From assembly GCF_011064825.1 (NCBI RefSeq), contig NZ_CP048751.1:2170001-2234000 (forward strand): a stretch of DNA of 64,000 bases, given 5' to 3'. Of this stretch, positions 54,689 through 63,560 are shown piece after piece. The stretch is from Brevundimonas mediterranea. GTDB lineage: Bacteria; Pseudomonadota; Alphaproteobacteria; Caulobacterales; Caulobacteraceae. How positions within the stretch are numbered: the stretch's first letter is position 1; each line of letters begins with the position of its first letter. A model generated the notes under the pieces. That model did not search any database, was not told the origin of the DNA, and saw only the letters and a program-made list of their open reading frames with translations. A program made the translations under genes and the position numbers.

Positions 54689-55097
54689 CGCCTCGGCGGC
54701 GGCGTCCTGGCTGCTGGCCAGCCAATCCACGGCTCCCGCGCGTCGTCTGTTGGCGGCGCTCGACGACTATGAACTGATCGCGCCCGATGTCTTCCAGTGG
54801 GAGGTGGCCAATCTGTTGGTGCGCCAGGCGCGACGCGACGCGGGGTTCGACCTGTCTGAAGCTTTTGTGCGGCTGGACGAGTACGAGATCGGTCTGGCGC
54901 CGGCCCTGTCCGCTCGCGAGGTGGGTCGGATCGCCCTTCTGGCCCAGGGGCGGGGTTTGAGCCTGTTCGACGCGGCCTATCTGTGGCTGACGCTCGAAAG
55001 GGACGCCGGCCTGGCGTCGCGCGACGCCGATCTGCTGAAGGCTGCAGCAGCCGCCGGGCAGGATGTTGTTGATCTCAGGGAGAAGGACCTTTCATGA
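54669..55097 (+). CDS. vapC: VapC-type PIN-domain toxin
   Basis: 142 residues. The acidic PIN residues are present: Asp7 (LVVDASA), Glu45 (WEVANLL), Asp101 (SLFDAAYL) and Asp119 (ASRDADLL), as in VapC ribonucleases that cleave tRNA or rRNA. The ATG overlaps the antitoxin gene by 20 bp. Its TGA stop overlaps the ATG of the valine-catabolic hydrolase gene (ATGA), so translation of the metabolic gene may depend on toxin translation. Confidence 0.9.
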   Translation: MKTLVVDASAAASWLLASQSTAPARRLLAALDDYELIAPDVFQWEVANLLVRQARRDAGFDLSEAFVRLDEYEIGLAPALSAREVGRIALLAQGRGLSLFDAAYLWLTLERDAGLASRDADLLKAAAAAGQDVVDLREKDLS

Positions 55098-56137
55098 CCG
55101 AACCCGAAATCATCGCCCGCGTCGAAAACGGCGTCGGCCGTATCAGCCTGAACCGGCCCAAGGCGATACACGCCCTGAACCGGGCGATGTGCGAGGCGAT
55201 GACCGAGGCCCTGCTGGCCTGGCGTGAGGACGCTGCGGTGCAGTCGGTGCTGATCGACCATGCGGGCGAGCGCGGCTTCTGCGCCGGGGGCGACATCCGC
55301 ATGATCGCCGAGAGCGGGGCGGGCGACGCGTCCGAGGCCAAGGCCTTCTTCCTGGCCGAATACCGGCTGAACCATCTGATGTTCGACTATTCCAAGCCGA
55401 TCACGGCCATCGTGGACGGGATCGTCATGGGCGGCGGCGTCGGGATTTCGGAGCCGGCCCCCATCCGCATCGCCACCGAGCGGACGACCTACGCCATGCC
55501 GGAGACGGGCATCGGCCTGTTCCCCGACGTCGGCGGCGGCTGGTTCCTGCCGCGCCTGCCGGGCCAGACCGGCGTCTGGCTGGCGCTGACGGGCGCGCGG
55601 CTGAAGGCGGCCGCCACGATCGAACTGGGCATCCACACCCACTATGTCCCGTCCGAAAGCCTGGAGGCGCTGAAGTCTGAAATCCTCGACGGGGGCGAAC
55701 CGATTGAGGTGGCAGGCCGGTACGACTTCAGGATTCCGCCTGGGTTGGAAGACCGCCGGGAGGCCATCGACCGGCTGTTCGCCTTCGATACGGTCGAGGA
55801 AATCTTCTCGGCGCTGGACGCCGAAGGCTCCGACTGGGCGTCGGCCCAGCTGGCGATCCTGAAGACCAAGTCGCCGCAATCGCTGAAGGTCACCTTGCGC
55901 CAGCTGCGGACCGGGGCGACGCTCGCCAGCTTCGCCGAGAACATGGCGATGGAATACGCCCTGGGCGGGCGGGTGGTGCGGACCCACGACTTCCAGGAAG
56001 GCGTGCGGGCCGTCATCGTGGACAAGGACAATGCGCCGAAATGGTCCCCGGCGGACCTGTCGGGCGTTACGGAGGCGACGCTGGACGCGCTGTTCGCGCC
56101 GCTGCCGGACAATGAACAATGGACGCCGCTGCCCTGA
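55094..56137 (+). CDS. 3-hydroxyisobutyryl-CoA hydrolase
   Basis: 347 residues, crotonase fold: GVGRISLNRPKAIHALNRAM, GERGFCAGGDIRMI, YSKPITAIVDGIVMGGGVGIS, ATERTTYAMPETGIGLFPDVGGGWFLPRL. The C-terminal half (SPQSLKVTLRQLRTG...MEYALGGRVVRTHDFQEGVRAVIVDKDNAPKW) marks the HIBCH group rather than an ordinary enoyl-CoA hydratase. It releases CoA from 3-hydroxyisobutyryl-CoA in valine catabolism. The ATG overlaps the toxin stop by 4 bp and has AAGGA about seven bases upstream. Confidence 0.9.
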   Translation: MTEPEIIARVENGVGRISLNRPKAIHALNRAMCEAMTEALLAWREDAAVQSVLIDHAGERGFCAGGDIRMIAESGAGDASEAKAFFLAEYRLNHLMFDYSKPITAIVDGIVMGGGVGISEPAPIRIATERTTYAMPETGIGLFPDVGGGWFLPRLPGQTGVWLALTGARLKAAATIELGIHTHYVPSESLEALKSEILDGGEPIEVAGRYDFRIPPGLEDRREAIDRLFAFDTVEEIFSALDAEGSDWASAQLAILKTKSPQSLKVTLRQLRTGATLASFAENMAMEYALGGRVVRTHDFQEGVRAVIVDKDNAPKWSPADLSGVTEATLDALFAPLPDNEQWTPLP

Positions 56138-56165
56138 CAGCGACGCTGACACTGGGAGAGAGACC

Positions 56166-57068
56166 ATGACCAAGATCGCCTTCATCGGCCTGGGCAATAT
56201 GGGGGGCGGCATGGCCGCCAATCAGGCCAAGGCCGGCCACGCGGTCGCCGCCTTCGATCTGAGCGCCGCAGCGCTGGAGCGGGCGTCGGCGGCGGGCTGC
56301 GCGCCTGCGGCCTCGGTCGCCGAGGCGGTGCGCGACGCCGAGGTGGTGATCACCATGCTGCCCGCCGGCCCCCATGTGCATAAGGTCTATGCCGAGCAGA
56401 TCATCGGCGCGGCGCCGTCCAACGCCCTGCTGCTGGACTGTTCGACCATCGACGTGGAGACGGCGCGCAAGGTGGCGGGGCTGGCGCGGGACGCCGGCTA
56501 CGCCTTTGCCGACGCACCGGTCTCGGGCGGGACGGCGGCGGCCGATGCCGGAACCCTGGCCTTCATGGTCGGTTGCGACGAAGGCGACTTCGCCCGTGTC
56601 GAGGCCGCGCTGGAACCCATGAGCCGCATCACCATCCGGGCCGGCGACCACGGGGCGGGACAGGCGGCCAAGATCTGCAACAACATGCTGCTGGGCGTCT
56701 CCATGCTGGGCACGTGCGAGGCGATCGCCCTGGCTGAGAAACTGGGTCTGGAGCCGGAGCGTTTCTTCGAGATCGCGTCCAAATCCTCGGGCCAGTGCTG
56801 GAGCGTGACCAGCTATTACCCCTGGCCTGGCCCGGTGCCGACTGCGCCGTCGAACCGCGACTATCAGGGCGGCTTCGCCGCGGCCATGATGCTGAAGGAT
56901 CTGAAACTGGCCCAGGAGGCGGCGGCCAAATCGGGCGCCTCCACCCCTCTGGGCGCCCAGGCCGAGGCGATGTACGCGCTGTTCGACGGTCTGGGCCACG
57001 GGGGGCGGGACTTTTCCGCCATGCTCCAGATGCTACGCGGACGGCTGGCGGATCTGGACGCCGGATGA
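56166..57068 (+). CDS. mmsB: 3-hydroxyisobutyrate dehydrogenase
   Basis: 300 residues. Rossmann start MTKIAFIGLGNMGGGMAANQA, substrate motif DAPVSGGTAAADAGTLAFMVG, catalytic Lys in GQAAKICNNMLLGVSM, and the C-terminal CWSVTSYYPWPGPV...SNRDYQGGFAAAMMLKDLKLAQEAA, which is the MmsB signature. It oxidises 3-hydroxyisobutyrate to methylmalonate semialdehyde, the substrate of MmsA. The ATG has GGGAG about eight bases upstream. Confidence 0.93.
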   Translation: MTKIAFIGLGNMGGGMAANQAKAGHAVAAFDLSAAALERASAAGCAPAASVAEAVRDAEVVITMLPAGPHVHKVYAEQIIGAAPSNALLLDCSTIDVETARKVAGLARDAGYAFADAPVSGGTAAADAGTLAFMVGCDEGDFARVEAALEPMSRITIRAGDHGAGQAAKICNNMLLGVSMLGTCEAIALAEKLGLEPERFFEIASKSSGQCWSVTSYYPWPGPVPTAPSNRDYQGGFAAAMMLKDLKLAQEAAAKSGASTPLGAQAEAMYALFDGLGHGGRDFSAMLQMLRGRLADLDAG

Positions 57069-57162
57069 TCCGACGCCGCCCCGAGATCGTAAGCCATGGT
57101 CTCAAGGGGCGGACTTCCTCTATGAGACGCCTCTTCCCCTCCGCACTGGACCGTCCCGCCTC

Positions 57163-58119
57163 ATGATCGCATCGCCGCCCCGGATCGGAGGTCTGGACGT
57201 CCAGAGCTGGGGCGATCCCCAGGATCCGGTCGTCCTGCTGATCGGCGCGCCCCAGGGCCTGTCGCCTGATTGGCGGCGGTGGGTGCGGGCCCTGGTCGAG
57301 GCCGGGCGGCACGTCCTGCTGGCCGACGCTCTGGAGGCGGGCGACGAAGCGGCCGGCCTGCGCCGCCTGCTGACCGACATCTCGTCGCGGCCCGCCATCC
57401 TGTGTTCGGCCCAGACCCTGGCCGCCGTCGTCCCGGCCCTGGTCGTCACCGGCCCGGCCCTGGCCAGTTGCCTGATCGTGGCGGGCGAGGCGCCGGTCGA
57501 GGCGACCGCGCCGCTGGACGGCCTGCCGATCCTGACGCTGGATCCCGACGCCCCCGCCGATCCGGGCGAGACGGCCGACGCCGTCATCCTGGCCTTCCTG
57601 GAACGCCAGGCCCCGCGCGAGGCCCTGTATTACCAGGCCGGTTCCGATCCCCGCACCCTGCGCGACGCCCTGGGCTGTTTCGCCACCGGGGTGACGGTGG
57701 TGACGACCCTGGACGAGGCGGGGCAGCCGGTGGGCCTGACGGCCAACTCCTTCTCCTCGGTGTCGCTCGATCCGCCGCTGATCCTGTTCTGCCTGGCCCG
57801 CAGTTCGTCCAATCTGGAGCGGTTCCAGCGCGCGGCGCATTTCGCCATCAATGTGCTGCACATCGGCCAGCAGCCGATGTCGGGCGCCTTCGCCCGGTCC
57901 TCGGCCGAACGGTTCGACGGCGTGGCCTGGGAGACCTGGGACACCGGCGCGCCCATCCTGTCCGGCTCGCTGGCCAGTTTCGAATGCGCGACCCATCAGG
58001 TGGTCGAGGCCGGGGACCATCTGGTCTTCATCGGCCGGGTCACGCGCGCCCGGTTCGAGCCGCGCCGCGACCCGCTGCTCTATTTCCGAGGCCGCTACCG
58101 TCGACTTCACTTCGCCTGA
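57163..58119 (+). CDS. Flavin reductase domain fused to an alpha/beta-hydrolase-like N-terminus
   Basis: 318 residues. Residues about 160-318 are a flavin reductase (FMN-binding split barrel) domain: LGCFATGVTVVTTLDEAGQPVGLTANSFSSVSLDPPLILFCLA. The first 150 residues look like an alpha/beta-hydrolase Rossmann-like half (PVVLLIGAPQG, VRALVEAGRHVLLAD, GLPILTLDPDAPA) but no GxSxG nucleophile elbow is seen. Flavin reductases are normally single-domain, 160-200 residues, so this is a fusion. It may supply reduced flavin to a monooxygenase; no partner is adjacent. Confidence 0.8.
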   Translation: MIASPPRIGGLDVQSWGDPQDPVVLLIGAPQGLSPDWRRWVRALVEAGRHVLLADALEAGDEAAGLRRLLTDISSRPAILCSAQTLAAVVPALVVTGPALASCLIVAGEAPVEATAPLDGLPILTLDPDAPADPGETADAVILAFLERQAPREALYYQAGSDPRTLRDALGCFATGVTVVTTLDEAGQPVGLTANSFSSVSLDPPLILFCLARSSSNLERFQRAAHFAINVLHIGQQPMSGAFARSSAERFDGVAWETWDTGAPILSGSLASFECATHQVVEAGDHLVFIGRVTRARFEPRRDPLLYFRGRYRRLHFA

Positions 58120-58193
58120 TTGCAGCAGGGCGCCCGGTTCACATCGGGCGGTCAGATCGCTATCTCAGGGCCCAAAGCAAGAGGAAACCCGCC

Positions 58194-59378
58194 ATGTCCG
58201 CCGATCCCGTCGTCATCGTCTCCTACGCCCGCACGCCGATGGGCGGTTTCCAGGGCGCGCTGTCCGACGCCAAGTCCACCGACCTGGGCGCGACGGCGGT
58301 GAAGGCGGCGCTCGAGCGAGCCGGCCTGGACCCCAACAAGGTCGAACAGATCATCATGGGCTGCGTCCTGCCCGCCGGCCTGGGCCAGGCGCCGGCGCGT
58401 CAGGCCGGGATGGGCGCGGGCCTGCCGATCTCGACCGAGGCGACCACGATCAACAAGATGTGCGGCTCGGGCATGCAGGCCGCGATGATGGCGCATGACG
58501 CCCTGCTGGCCGGTTCGGCCGAGGTGATCGTGGCGGGCGGCATGGAGTCCATGACCAATGCGCCCTATCTGATGCAGAAGCACCGGGGCGGCGCCCGGAT
58601 CGGCCACGACGTCATCTCCGACAGCATGTATCTGGACGGTCTGGAAGACGCCTATGAGCCCGGCAAATTGATGGGGCAGTTCGCCGAGGACACGGCCAAG
58701 GCCTATCAGTTCACCCGCGAGCAGCAGGACGCCTATGCGACCGAAAGCGCCGGTCGCGCCAAACGCGCCCAGGACAGCGGCGCCTTCGACGCCGAGATCA
58801 CGCCGGTCGAGGTCAAGACCCGCAAGGGCGTGGTTGTGGTCGATCGCGACGAACAGCCGACCAAGTCCGACCCGTCCAAGATCCCCAATCTGAAGCCCGC
58901 CTTCGGCAAGGACGGCACCATCACCGCCGCCTCGGCCGCCTCGATCTCGGACGGCGCCGCCGCCTTGGTCATGATGCGCCAATCGACGGCCCAGGCCCTG
59001 GGCCTGACCCCGGTCGCCCGCGTCGTCGCCCAGGCCGCCCACGCCCATGAGCCCAGCCTGTTCACCACCGCGCCGGTCTTCGCCCTGAAGAAGGCCCTGG
59101 CCAGGGCGGGCTGGACCGCCGACGACGTCGATCTGTGGGAGGTCAACGAGGCCTTCGCCATCGTGCCGATGATCGCCATGCAGGAGCTGGGCGTCCCCCA
59201 TGACAAGATCAACGTCAACGGCGGCGCCTGCGCCCTGGGACACCCGCTGGGCGCCTCGGGCGCGCGTGTGCTGACCACCCTGCTGTCCGCGCTCAAGGCG
59301 CGCGGCAAGACCAGGGGCATGGCCGCCCTGTGCATCGGCGGTGGCGAGGCCACCGCCATGGGCGTCGAACTGATCTGA
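58194..59378 (+). CDS. Acetyl-CoA acetyltransferase (thiolase)
   Basis: 394 residues. The catalytic Cys90 (INKMCGSGMQAAM), GACALGHPLGASGARV (His in the NHPLG-like loop) and CIGGGEATAMGVELI give the full thiolase triad. It is the biosynthetic or degradative type by length and sequence, joining or cleaving acetyl-CoA units; phaA/atoB cannot be distinguished. The ATG (GAGGAAA upstream) is well supported. It closes the acyl-CoA gene cluster. Confidence 0.92.
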   Translation: MSADPVVIVSYARTPMGGFQGALSDAKSTDLGATAVKAALERAGLDPNKVEQIIMGCVLPAGLGQAPARQAGMGAGLPISTEATTINKMCGSGMQAAMMAHDALLAGSAEVIVAGGMESMTNAPYLMQKHRGGARIGHDVISDSMYLDGLEDAYEPGKLMGQFAEDTAKAYQFTREQQDAYATESAGRAKRAQDSGAFDAEITPVEVKTRKGVVVVDRDEQPTKSDPSKIPNLKPAFGKDGTITAASAASISDGAAALVMMRQSTAQALGLTPVARVVAQAAHAHEPSLFTTAPVFALKKALARAGWTADDVDLWEVNEAFAIVPMIAMQELGVPHDKINVNGGACALGHPLGASGARVLTTLLSALKARGKTRGMAALCIGGGEATAMGVELI

Positions 59379-59523
59379 GGCGAAACCTGTTTTTCGATCT
59401 CGGTCACGCGCGTCAGAAGTCATCGACGTGGACGGACGACGACAGCGACAGCCGCCGTCACTCCACGCTCGGCTGCCCTATCCTGAGCCTATGCCGCGAG
59501 CCTGACCGCAGCAGGCCGACCCG

Positions 59524-59547
59524 CCGCGCGACTTGAAAGTTGCGCGG
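59524..59547 (-). terminator. Hairpin after the unknown gene
   Basis: CCGCGCGACT pairs with AGTTGCGCGG (one mismatch) across a 4-base TGAA loop, 10 bp after the stop of the minus-strand gene. No strong T run follows. Confidence 0.45.
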
Positions 59548-59557
59548 CTCCGCCTGT

Positions 59558-60145
59558 TCAGCGTTCCGCCAGGCTGGCGTCCGCACCCGGCATGACGCCG
59601 CTCGCCCGGGCCGGCGCCGCTTCCAGAATTTCCGTCACAGGTTGAAGCGTGTCGCGGGCCTGGCGCGCCAGGGCCAGAACGGCGGGCGGCGCGTCGTCGG
59701 GGCTCTCGGCCACGAGGTCCATCAGGCTTTCAGCCAACTGCATCAGACGCGGCGCGGCGGCGATCAGCCGGGACTGGAATTCAATGCGCTGGGGGTCGCG
59801 GTCATATTCCGCGCCGGGCACGCGCCAGCCGCCCCAGTCGGCCGTGTCAGTGACGACGACGGGATAGGTGCCGGGCTGGGGGTGGTGCAGGCAGTCCTCT
59901 TCCGCCTGCCACTTGTTGCGGGCCCGCAGCACGCGCCAGTCGCCGACCTCGGCCCCGGCGGCGTCCGCGGCGGCCATCATCAGTTCGGCGGCGGCGAACT
60001 CACGTCCCAGGCCGACGTCGTAGGTGACGCGCACCGGCTCGTCGAAACCCTTGGCCCAGACCGGCTGAACCTTCTCGATGGTGGCCCAGGCGCCCACGCA
60101 CTCGACCCAGACTTTCTGACCCTTCTGGAACTGCGCGCGCGCCAT
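59558..60145 (-). CDS. Protein of unknown function
   Basis: 195 residues, cytoplasmic by appearance. MARAQFQKGQKVWVECVGAWATIEKVQPVW at the N-terminus looks like a small SH3/KOW-type beta barrel; the middle contains NKWQAEEDCLHHPQPGTYPVVVTDTADWGGW, and the C-terminal half is helical. I recognise no family. The start has GGGAG seven bases upstream and codon use looks normal, so it is a real gene. Confidence 0.7.
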   Translation of the reverse strand: MARAQFQKGQKVWVECVGAWATIEKVQPVWAKGFDEPVRVTYDVGLGREFAAAELMMAAADAAGAEVGDWRVLRARNKWQAEEDCLHHPQPGTYPVVVTDTADWGGWRVPGAEYDRDPQRIEFQSRLIAAAPRLMQLAESLMDLVAESPDDAPPAVLALARQARDTLQPVTEILEAAPARASGVMPGADASLAER

Positions 60146-60211
60146 TCTGATCTCCCACCGTTCAGGGTGCAGAATGGCAGGCGCCGGTTAGCGCGTGGTG
60201 AGGGGGGAGGG

Positions 60212-60619
60212 TTAACGCGAGATGCTCTCCAGCGTCTCGCCGGCGTATTTCTCCTTCACCCGGGTCGACAGGTCGCCCAGCGAGATGACCCCGACGATGC
60301 GGCCATGCTTGTCCACCACCGGGGCGCGGCGAATCTGGCGCGACCCCATCAGATCCAGCACGGATTTCAGGTCGTCGGTGTCCAGCACCGTCTGCGGGTC
60401 GCGGGTGATGTATTCGACCACGGGCGCGGACGGGGCGGCGCCGGCCGCCAGGGCGCGCACGACGATGTCGCGGTCGGTGATGGCGCCGATCAACTGGTCG
60501 CCGTCCGCCACGGGCACGAAGCCGAAATCCCCCTTGGCCATCCGGGCGGCGACCTCCTGAAGCGTGTCGCCGGGGCGGGCGAGGTGGACATCCTTGGTCA
60601 TGACGTCGCGGATCTTCAT
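60212..60619 (-). CDS. Tandem CBS-domain protein
   Basis: 135 residues, two CBS domains: MKIRDVMTKDVHLARPGDTLQEVA...GFVPVADGDQLIGAITDRDIVV, and VEYITRDPQTVLDTDDLKSVLDLM...RRAPVVDKHGRIVGVISLGDL. Such stand-alone pairs sense adenine nucleotides or stress and regulate other enzymes. The start has AGGAG six bases upstream. No obvious target is adjacent. Confidence 0.9.
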   Translation of the reverse strand: MKIRDVMTKDVHLARPGDTLQEVAARMAKGDFGFVPVADGDQLIGAITDRDIVVRALAAGAAPSAPVVEYITRDPQTVLDTDDLKSVLDLMGSRQIRRAPVVDKHGRIVGVISLGDLSTRVKEKYAGETLESISR

Positions 60620-60659
60620 GGCGGTCTCCTGGGGTGTAGCGTCACCGTGAAAACCCGCC

Positions 60660-60688
60660 GCGCACGGCGGGGTTCCGCCGCCGTGCGC
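60660..60688 (-). terminator. Rho-independent terminator of the VWA gene
   Basis: GCGCACGGCGG pairs with CCGCCGTGCGC across a 7-base loop; on the minus strand it is followed by GGCGGGTTTTC. It lies 20 bp after the VWA stop codon. Confidence 0.75.
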
Positions 60689-60708
60689 CCGCTTGGCGCC
60701 GCTCGGCC

Positions 60709-62550
60709 TTAAGGCGCGCGACGTTCAGGCAGGTCCCTGGCCGCGCGCACCAACTGGACGAACTCGGCCCGGTCGCCCCAGGGATCCTCGCCGCGCGCGC
60801 CCTGGGCCTGGGCCAGCACCTGATCCCAGCCGTAGTCGGCGCTCATCCACGGGTCGTTGCGGAGCTTCTGGCCGAACGCGGCGACGGCCAGGGCCCAGCG
60901 CGTGGCCTCGGGCGGCTGGGCGCCGGCGGCGCGGCTGGTCAGAGGCTGCTGGATCAGGTCCGACCGGCTGCCGCCCGGCTGTTTGTAGCGGACCTGAATG
61001 AAGCCGATCTCACCGTTCGGATCGCCGCCGCCCACGCCGATCCGGTTGTCCGGATAGCGGCGCTCGGGAACCTGGGTCGGTCCGCCGACCGGGGTGATCT
61101 CGTACAGGGCCGTGACGCTGGCGCCCGATCCGACCTCGCCCGCGTCGATGCGGTCGTTGGCGAAGTCCGCCTCGTTCAGCAGCCGGGTCTCATAGCCGAT
61201 CAACCGCCATTCGGCGACGCGGGCGGGATTGAACTCGACCTGGATCTTGACGTCGTCGGCGATGGGGAAGGCGCCCTTGTCGAACATCGGGCCGAACAGG
61301 CGCCGCGCGTCGCGCAGGTCGCCCACATAGGCCGCCACGCCGTTGCCCGCCTGGGCGATGGTCTGCATCCGGGCGTCCTGGTAGTTGCCGCGTCCGAAGC
61401 CATAGACCGACAGATAGACGCCGGTTCCGCGCTTTTCGGCGACATAGTCTTCCAGCCGCTTGTTGTCGGTGACGCCGACGTTGAAGTCGCCGTCGGTGAA
61501 CATCAGGATGCGGTTGACCTTGTCACGGGCGAAACTGGCCTGGGCCTGGTCATAGGCGTTGGTCATGCCGGTCGCGCCGGCCGTGCCGCCCGAGGCGCGA
61601 AGGCTGGCGACGGCGCAGCGCATTTTCAGCTTCTGGTCGCCGGGCGTGGGCTGCAGGGTCGTGCCCGCACCCTCGGCGTAATAGGTGACCGACAGGGTGT
61701 CCTGTGGCCGCAACCGGTCGATGGCCAGGTTCATCGCCTGTTTGGCCAGGTCCAGCTTGTCCGGGCTGCGCATCGAGCCCGAGACATCGACCAGGAAGGT
61801 CAGGTTCAGCGGCCGCTGCTCGCCCTGCGGGAGCTCATAACCCTGCAAGCCGATGTGGACGATCTGGCGGCCCCCCCTTTCGGTTCGGGGCGCCCAGGGC
61901 GAGGCGACGACGGCCGTGGTGATCGCAAACGGGCGGGCCAGGGACGTCGGGCGGGCGTAGCCATAGTCGAAGGCGTTGATCAGCTCCTCGACCCGCACCG
62001 CGTCCGCCGGAGGGCTGCGGCCCTCGTCGATGAAGCGGCGAACATTGGAATAGGCGGCTGTGTCCACGTCGATCGAGAAGGTGGAGACCGGCTGGTCCGC
62101 CGTCCGCTTGACCGGATTGGGCGTGGCGTCGGGATAGGTTTCGGTGTCGGACGGGGCCGGGGCGCCGGGCATGATGCGCGACCCGGTGACGACCACGGCG
62201 TTGAGCGGAGCCTGCCCCGGTGCGGCGGCGACCACCGCCGGACGCATGGGTGCTGGCGGGGCCGGGGGCGGCGGTGGAGGAGGAGGTGGCGGTGGCGGAG
62301 GCACGCCCTCGATGCGGCTCTGCGTCGGGGCCGGGATCGGCGTCGGCCGGACGGGGCTGGTCAGATGTTGCATCGGTTCGCCCGGCGGGGACAGGACGAA
62401 GCCCAAGGGCGCACAGGCGGCCGGCGTGGCCTCGCCGTCCAATGACGGGCGTTGGGGCTGGGCCAGGGCGAAGGTGGGAACCGCGAAGGGCGGCGCCGCG
62501 ACGGACAGGCCCAGGGTGGCGGCGACGGCGATCCTGACGAGACGCGGCAT
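60709..62550 (-). CDS. VWA-domain exported protein (YfbK-like)
   Basis: 613 residues. A signal peptide (to about FALAQP), a 13-Pro run, a short segment APLNAVVVTGSRI that resembles the TonB-receptor plug start, and then a YfbK-like region. PVSTFSIDVDTAAYSNVRRFI precedes a von Willebrand A domain with MIDAS residues DVSGSM, GATGMTN and MFTDGDFN. The C-terminal region (LRNDPWMSADYGWDQVLAQAQ) fits the same family. The role is unknown; VWA proteins bind partners through a metal site. The start has GGAGGAAG. Confidence 0.85.
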   Translation of the reverse strand: MPRLVRIAVAATLGLSVAAPPFAVPTFALAQPQRPSLDGEATPAACAPLGFVLSPPGEPMQHLTSPVRPTPIPAPTQSRIEGVPPPPPPPPPPPPPAPPAPMRPAVVAAAPGQAPLNAVVVTGSRIMPGAPAPSDTETYPDATPNPVKRTADQPVSTFSIDVDTAAYSNVRRFIDEGRSPPADAVRVEELINAFDYGYARPTSLARPFAITTAVVASPWAPRTERGGRQIVHIGLQGYELPQGEQRPLNLTFLVDVSGSMRSPDKLDLAKQAMNLAIDRLRPQDTLSVTYYAEGAGTTLQPTPGDQKLKMRCAVASLRASGGTAGATGMTNAYDQAQASFARDKVNRILMFTDGDFNVGVTDNKRLEDYVAEKRGTGVYLSVYGFGRGNYQDARMQTIAQAGNGVAAYVGDLRDARRLFGPMFDKGAFPIADDVKIQVEFNPARVAEWRLIGYETRLLNEADFANDRIDAGEVGSGASVTALYEITPVGGPTQVPERRYPDNRIGVGGGDPNGEIGFIQVRYKQPGGSRSDLIQQPLTSRAAGAQPPEATRWALAVAAFGQKLRNDPWMSADYGWDQVLAQAQGARGEDPWGDRAEFVQLVRAARDLPERRAP

Positions 62551-62688
62551 GGCTTCCTCCGGTTGTTCTGGGCGCTACTCCGCTTGTCGCCTGAGGCGAA
62601 ACTGTGGCGCCGCATTTTGACGGCGTCCGAAAATCGCCAGAACGGGCGCGGCTTCCGTGTCAGATCGCAAATCAGACAGGAGTTGCTC

Positions 62689-63501
62689 ATGATGGATCAG
62701 ACACGTCTCGCTCAGGCCTTCCGGGAACGGCACCGTTCAGGCGGATTGATCTTGCCGAACTGCTGGGACGCAGCCAGCGCGCGCATCTTCCAGGCCGCCG
62801 GATTTGACGCGGTCGCAACGACCAGCGCGGGGGTCGCCTGGTCGCGGGGCGTTCGTGACGGCGAGGGGCTGGGGCGCGAGGATATGATGCGGGAGGTCGC
62901 CGCCATCGCCCGCGCCACAACTCTACCGTTCAACGCCGATGTCGAGGCCGGCTACGGTCCGAGCCAGGCGGATGCGGCGGAGACGGCCCGCGCGACCTGG
63001 GCGGCCGGAGCGGTGGGACTCAATTTCGAAGACGTCGACTACGCCGCCCCCCGCGTCTTGATGACGATCCCGGATCAGCAAGCGCGGATCGCGGCCATCC
63101 GCGCCGCAACGCCTGAAGTGGTGATCAACGCTCGCACGGACGTCTTCCTGTTGGGGCTTGGCGACAGCGAGGCAGAGCGGATCGATATGGCGGTCGAACG
63201 GGGACGAGCCTGGCTGGCGGCGGGAGCGGACGTGGTCTTTCTGCCCGGCGCAATCGACCCCGTCGTCGTGGCCCGTCTAGCGCAAGGCATCGGCGGGCCG
63301 ATCAGTCTGATGGCGGGGCCTGACGCGCCCCCGGCCTCGATCCTCTTCGCGGCGGGGGCCTGCCGGATCAGCACAGGCCCCTATCCGATGCTTGCGGTTC
63401 TGGAACGACTGAAGACCTTGGCCGATGGGCTCGCAAAGGATTGGAAGGTCATGTCGCCGGCGGGCGACGGTCTGGCGAGTATCGGCGCCGTCTTCGGCTG
63501 A
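62689..63501 (+). CDS. Isocitrate lyase/PEP mutase superfamily enzyme
   Basis: 270 residues, TIM-barrel type: ILPNCWDAASARIFQAAGFDAVATTSAGVAWSRG, FNADVEAGYG (metal/phosphate-site region), GLNFEDVDY and INARTDVFL. The sequence is close to oxaloacetate-decarboxylase-like or methylisocitrate-lyase-like members; the exact reaction, C-C cleavage of an alpha-hydroxy or alpha-keto acid, cannot be assigned. The ATG has AGGAG seven bases upstream. It is divergent from the VWA gene. Confidence 0.85.
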   Translation: MMDQTRLAQAFRERHRSGGLILPNCWDAASARIFQAAGFDAVATTSAGVAWSRGVRDGEGLGREDMMREVAAIARATTLPFNADVEAGYGPSQADAAETARATWAAGAVGLNFEDVDYAAPRVLMTIPDQQARIAAIRAATPEVVINARTDVFLLGLGDSEAERIDMAVERGRAWLAAGADVVFLPGAIDPVVVARLAQGIGGPISLMAGPDAPPASILFAAGACRISTGPYPMLAVLERLKTLADGLAKDWKVMSPAGDGLASIGAVFG

Positions 63502-63560
63502 TCGGGCTCGCAAAATCTGCCCAGCTTCCCCACTATCAGCTTTCACCAACAGGGGATGTG

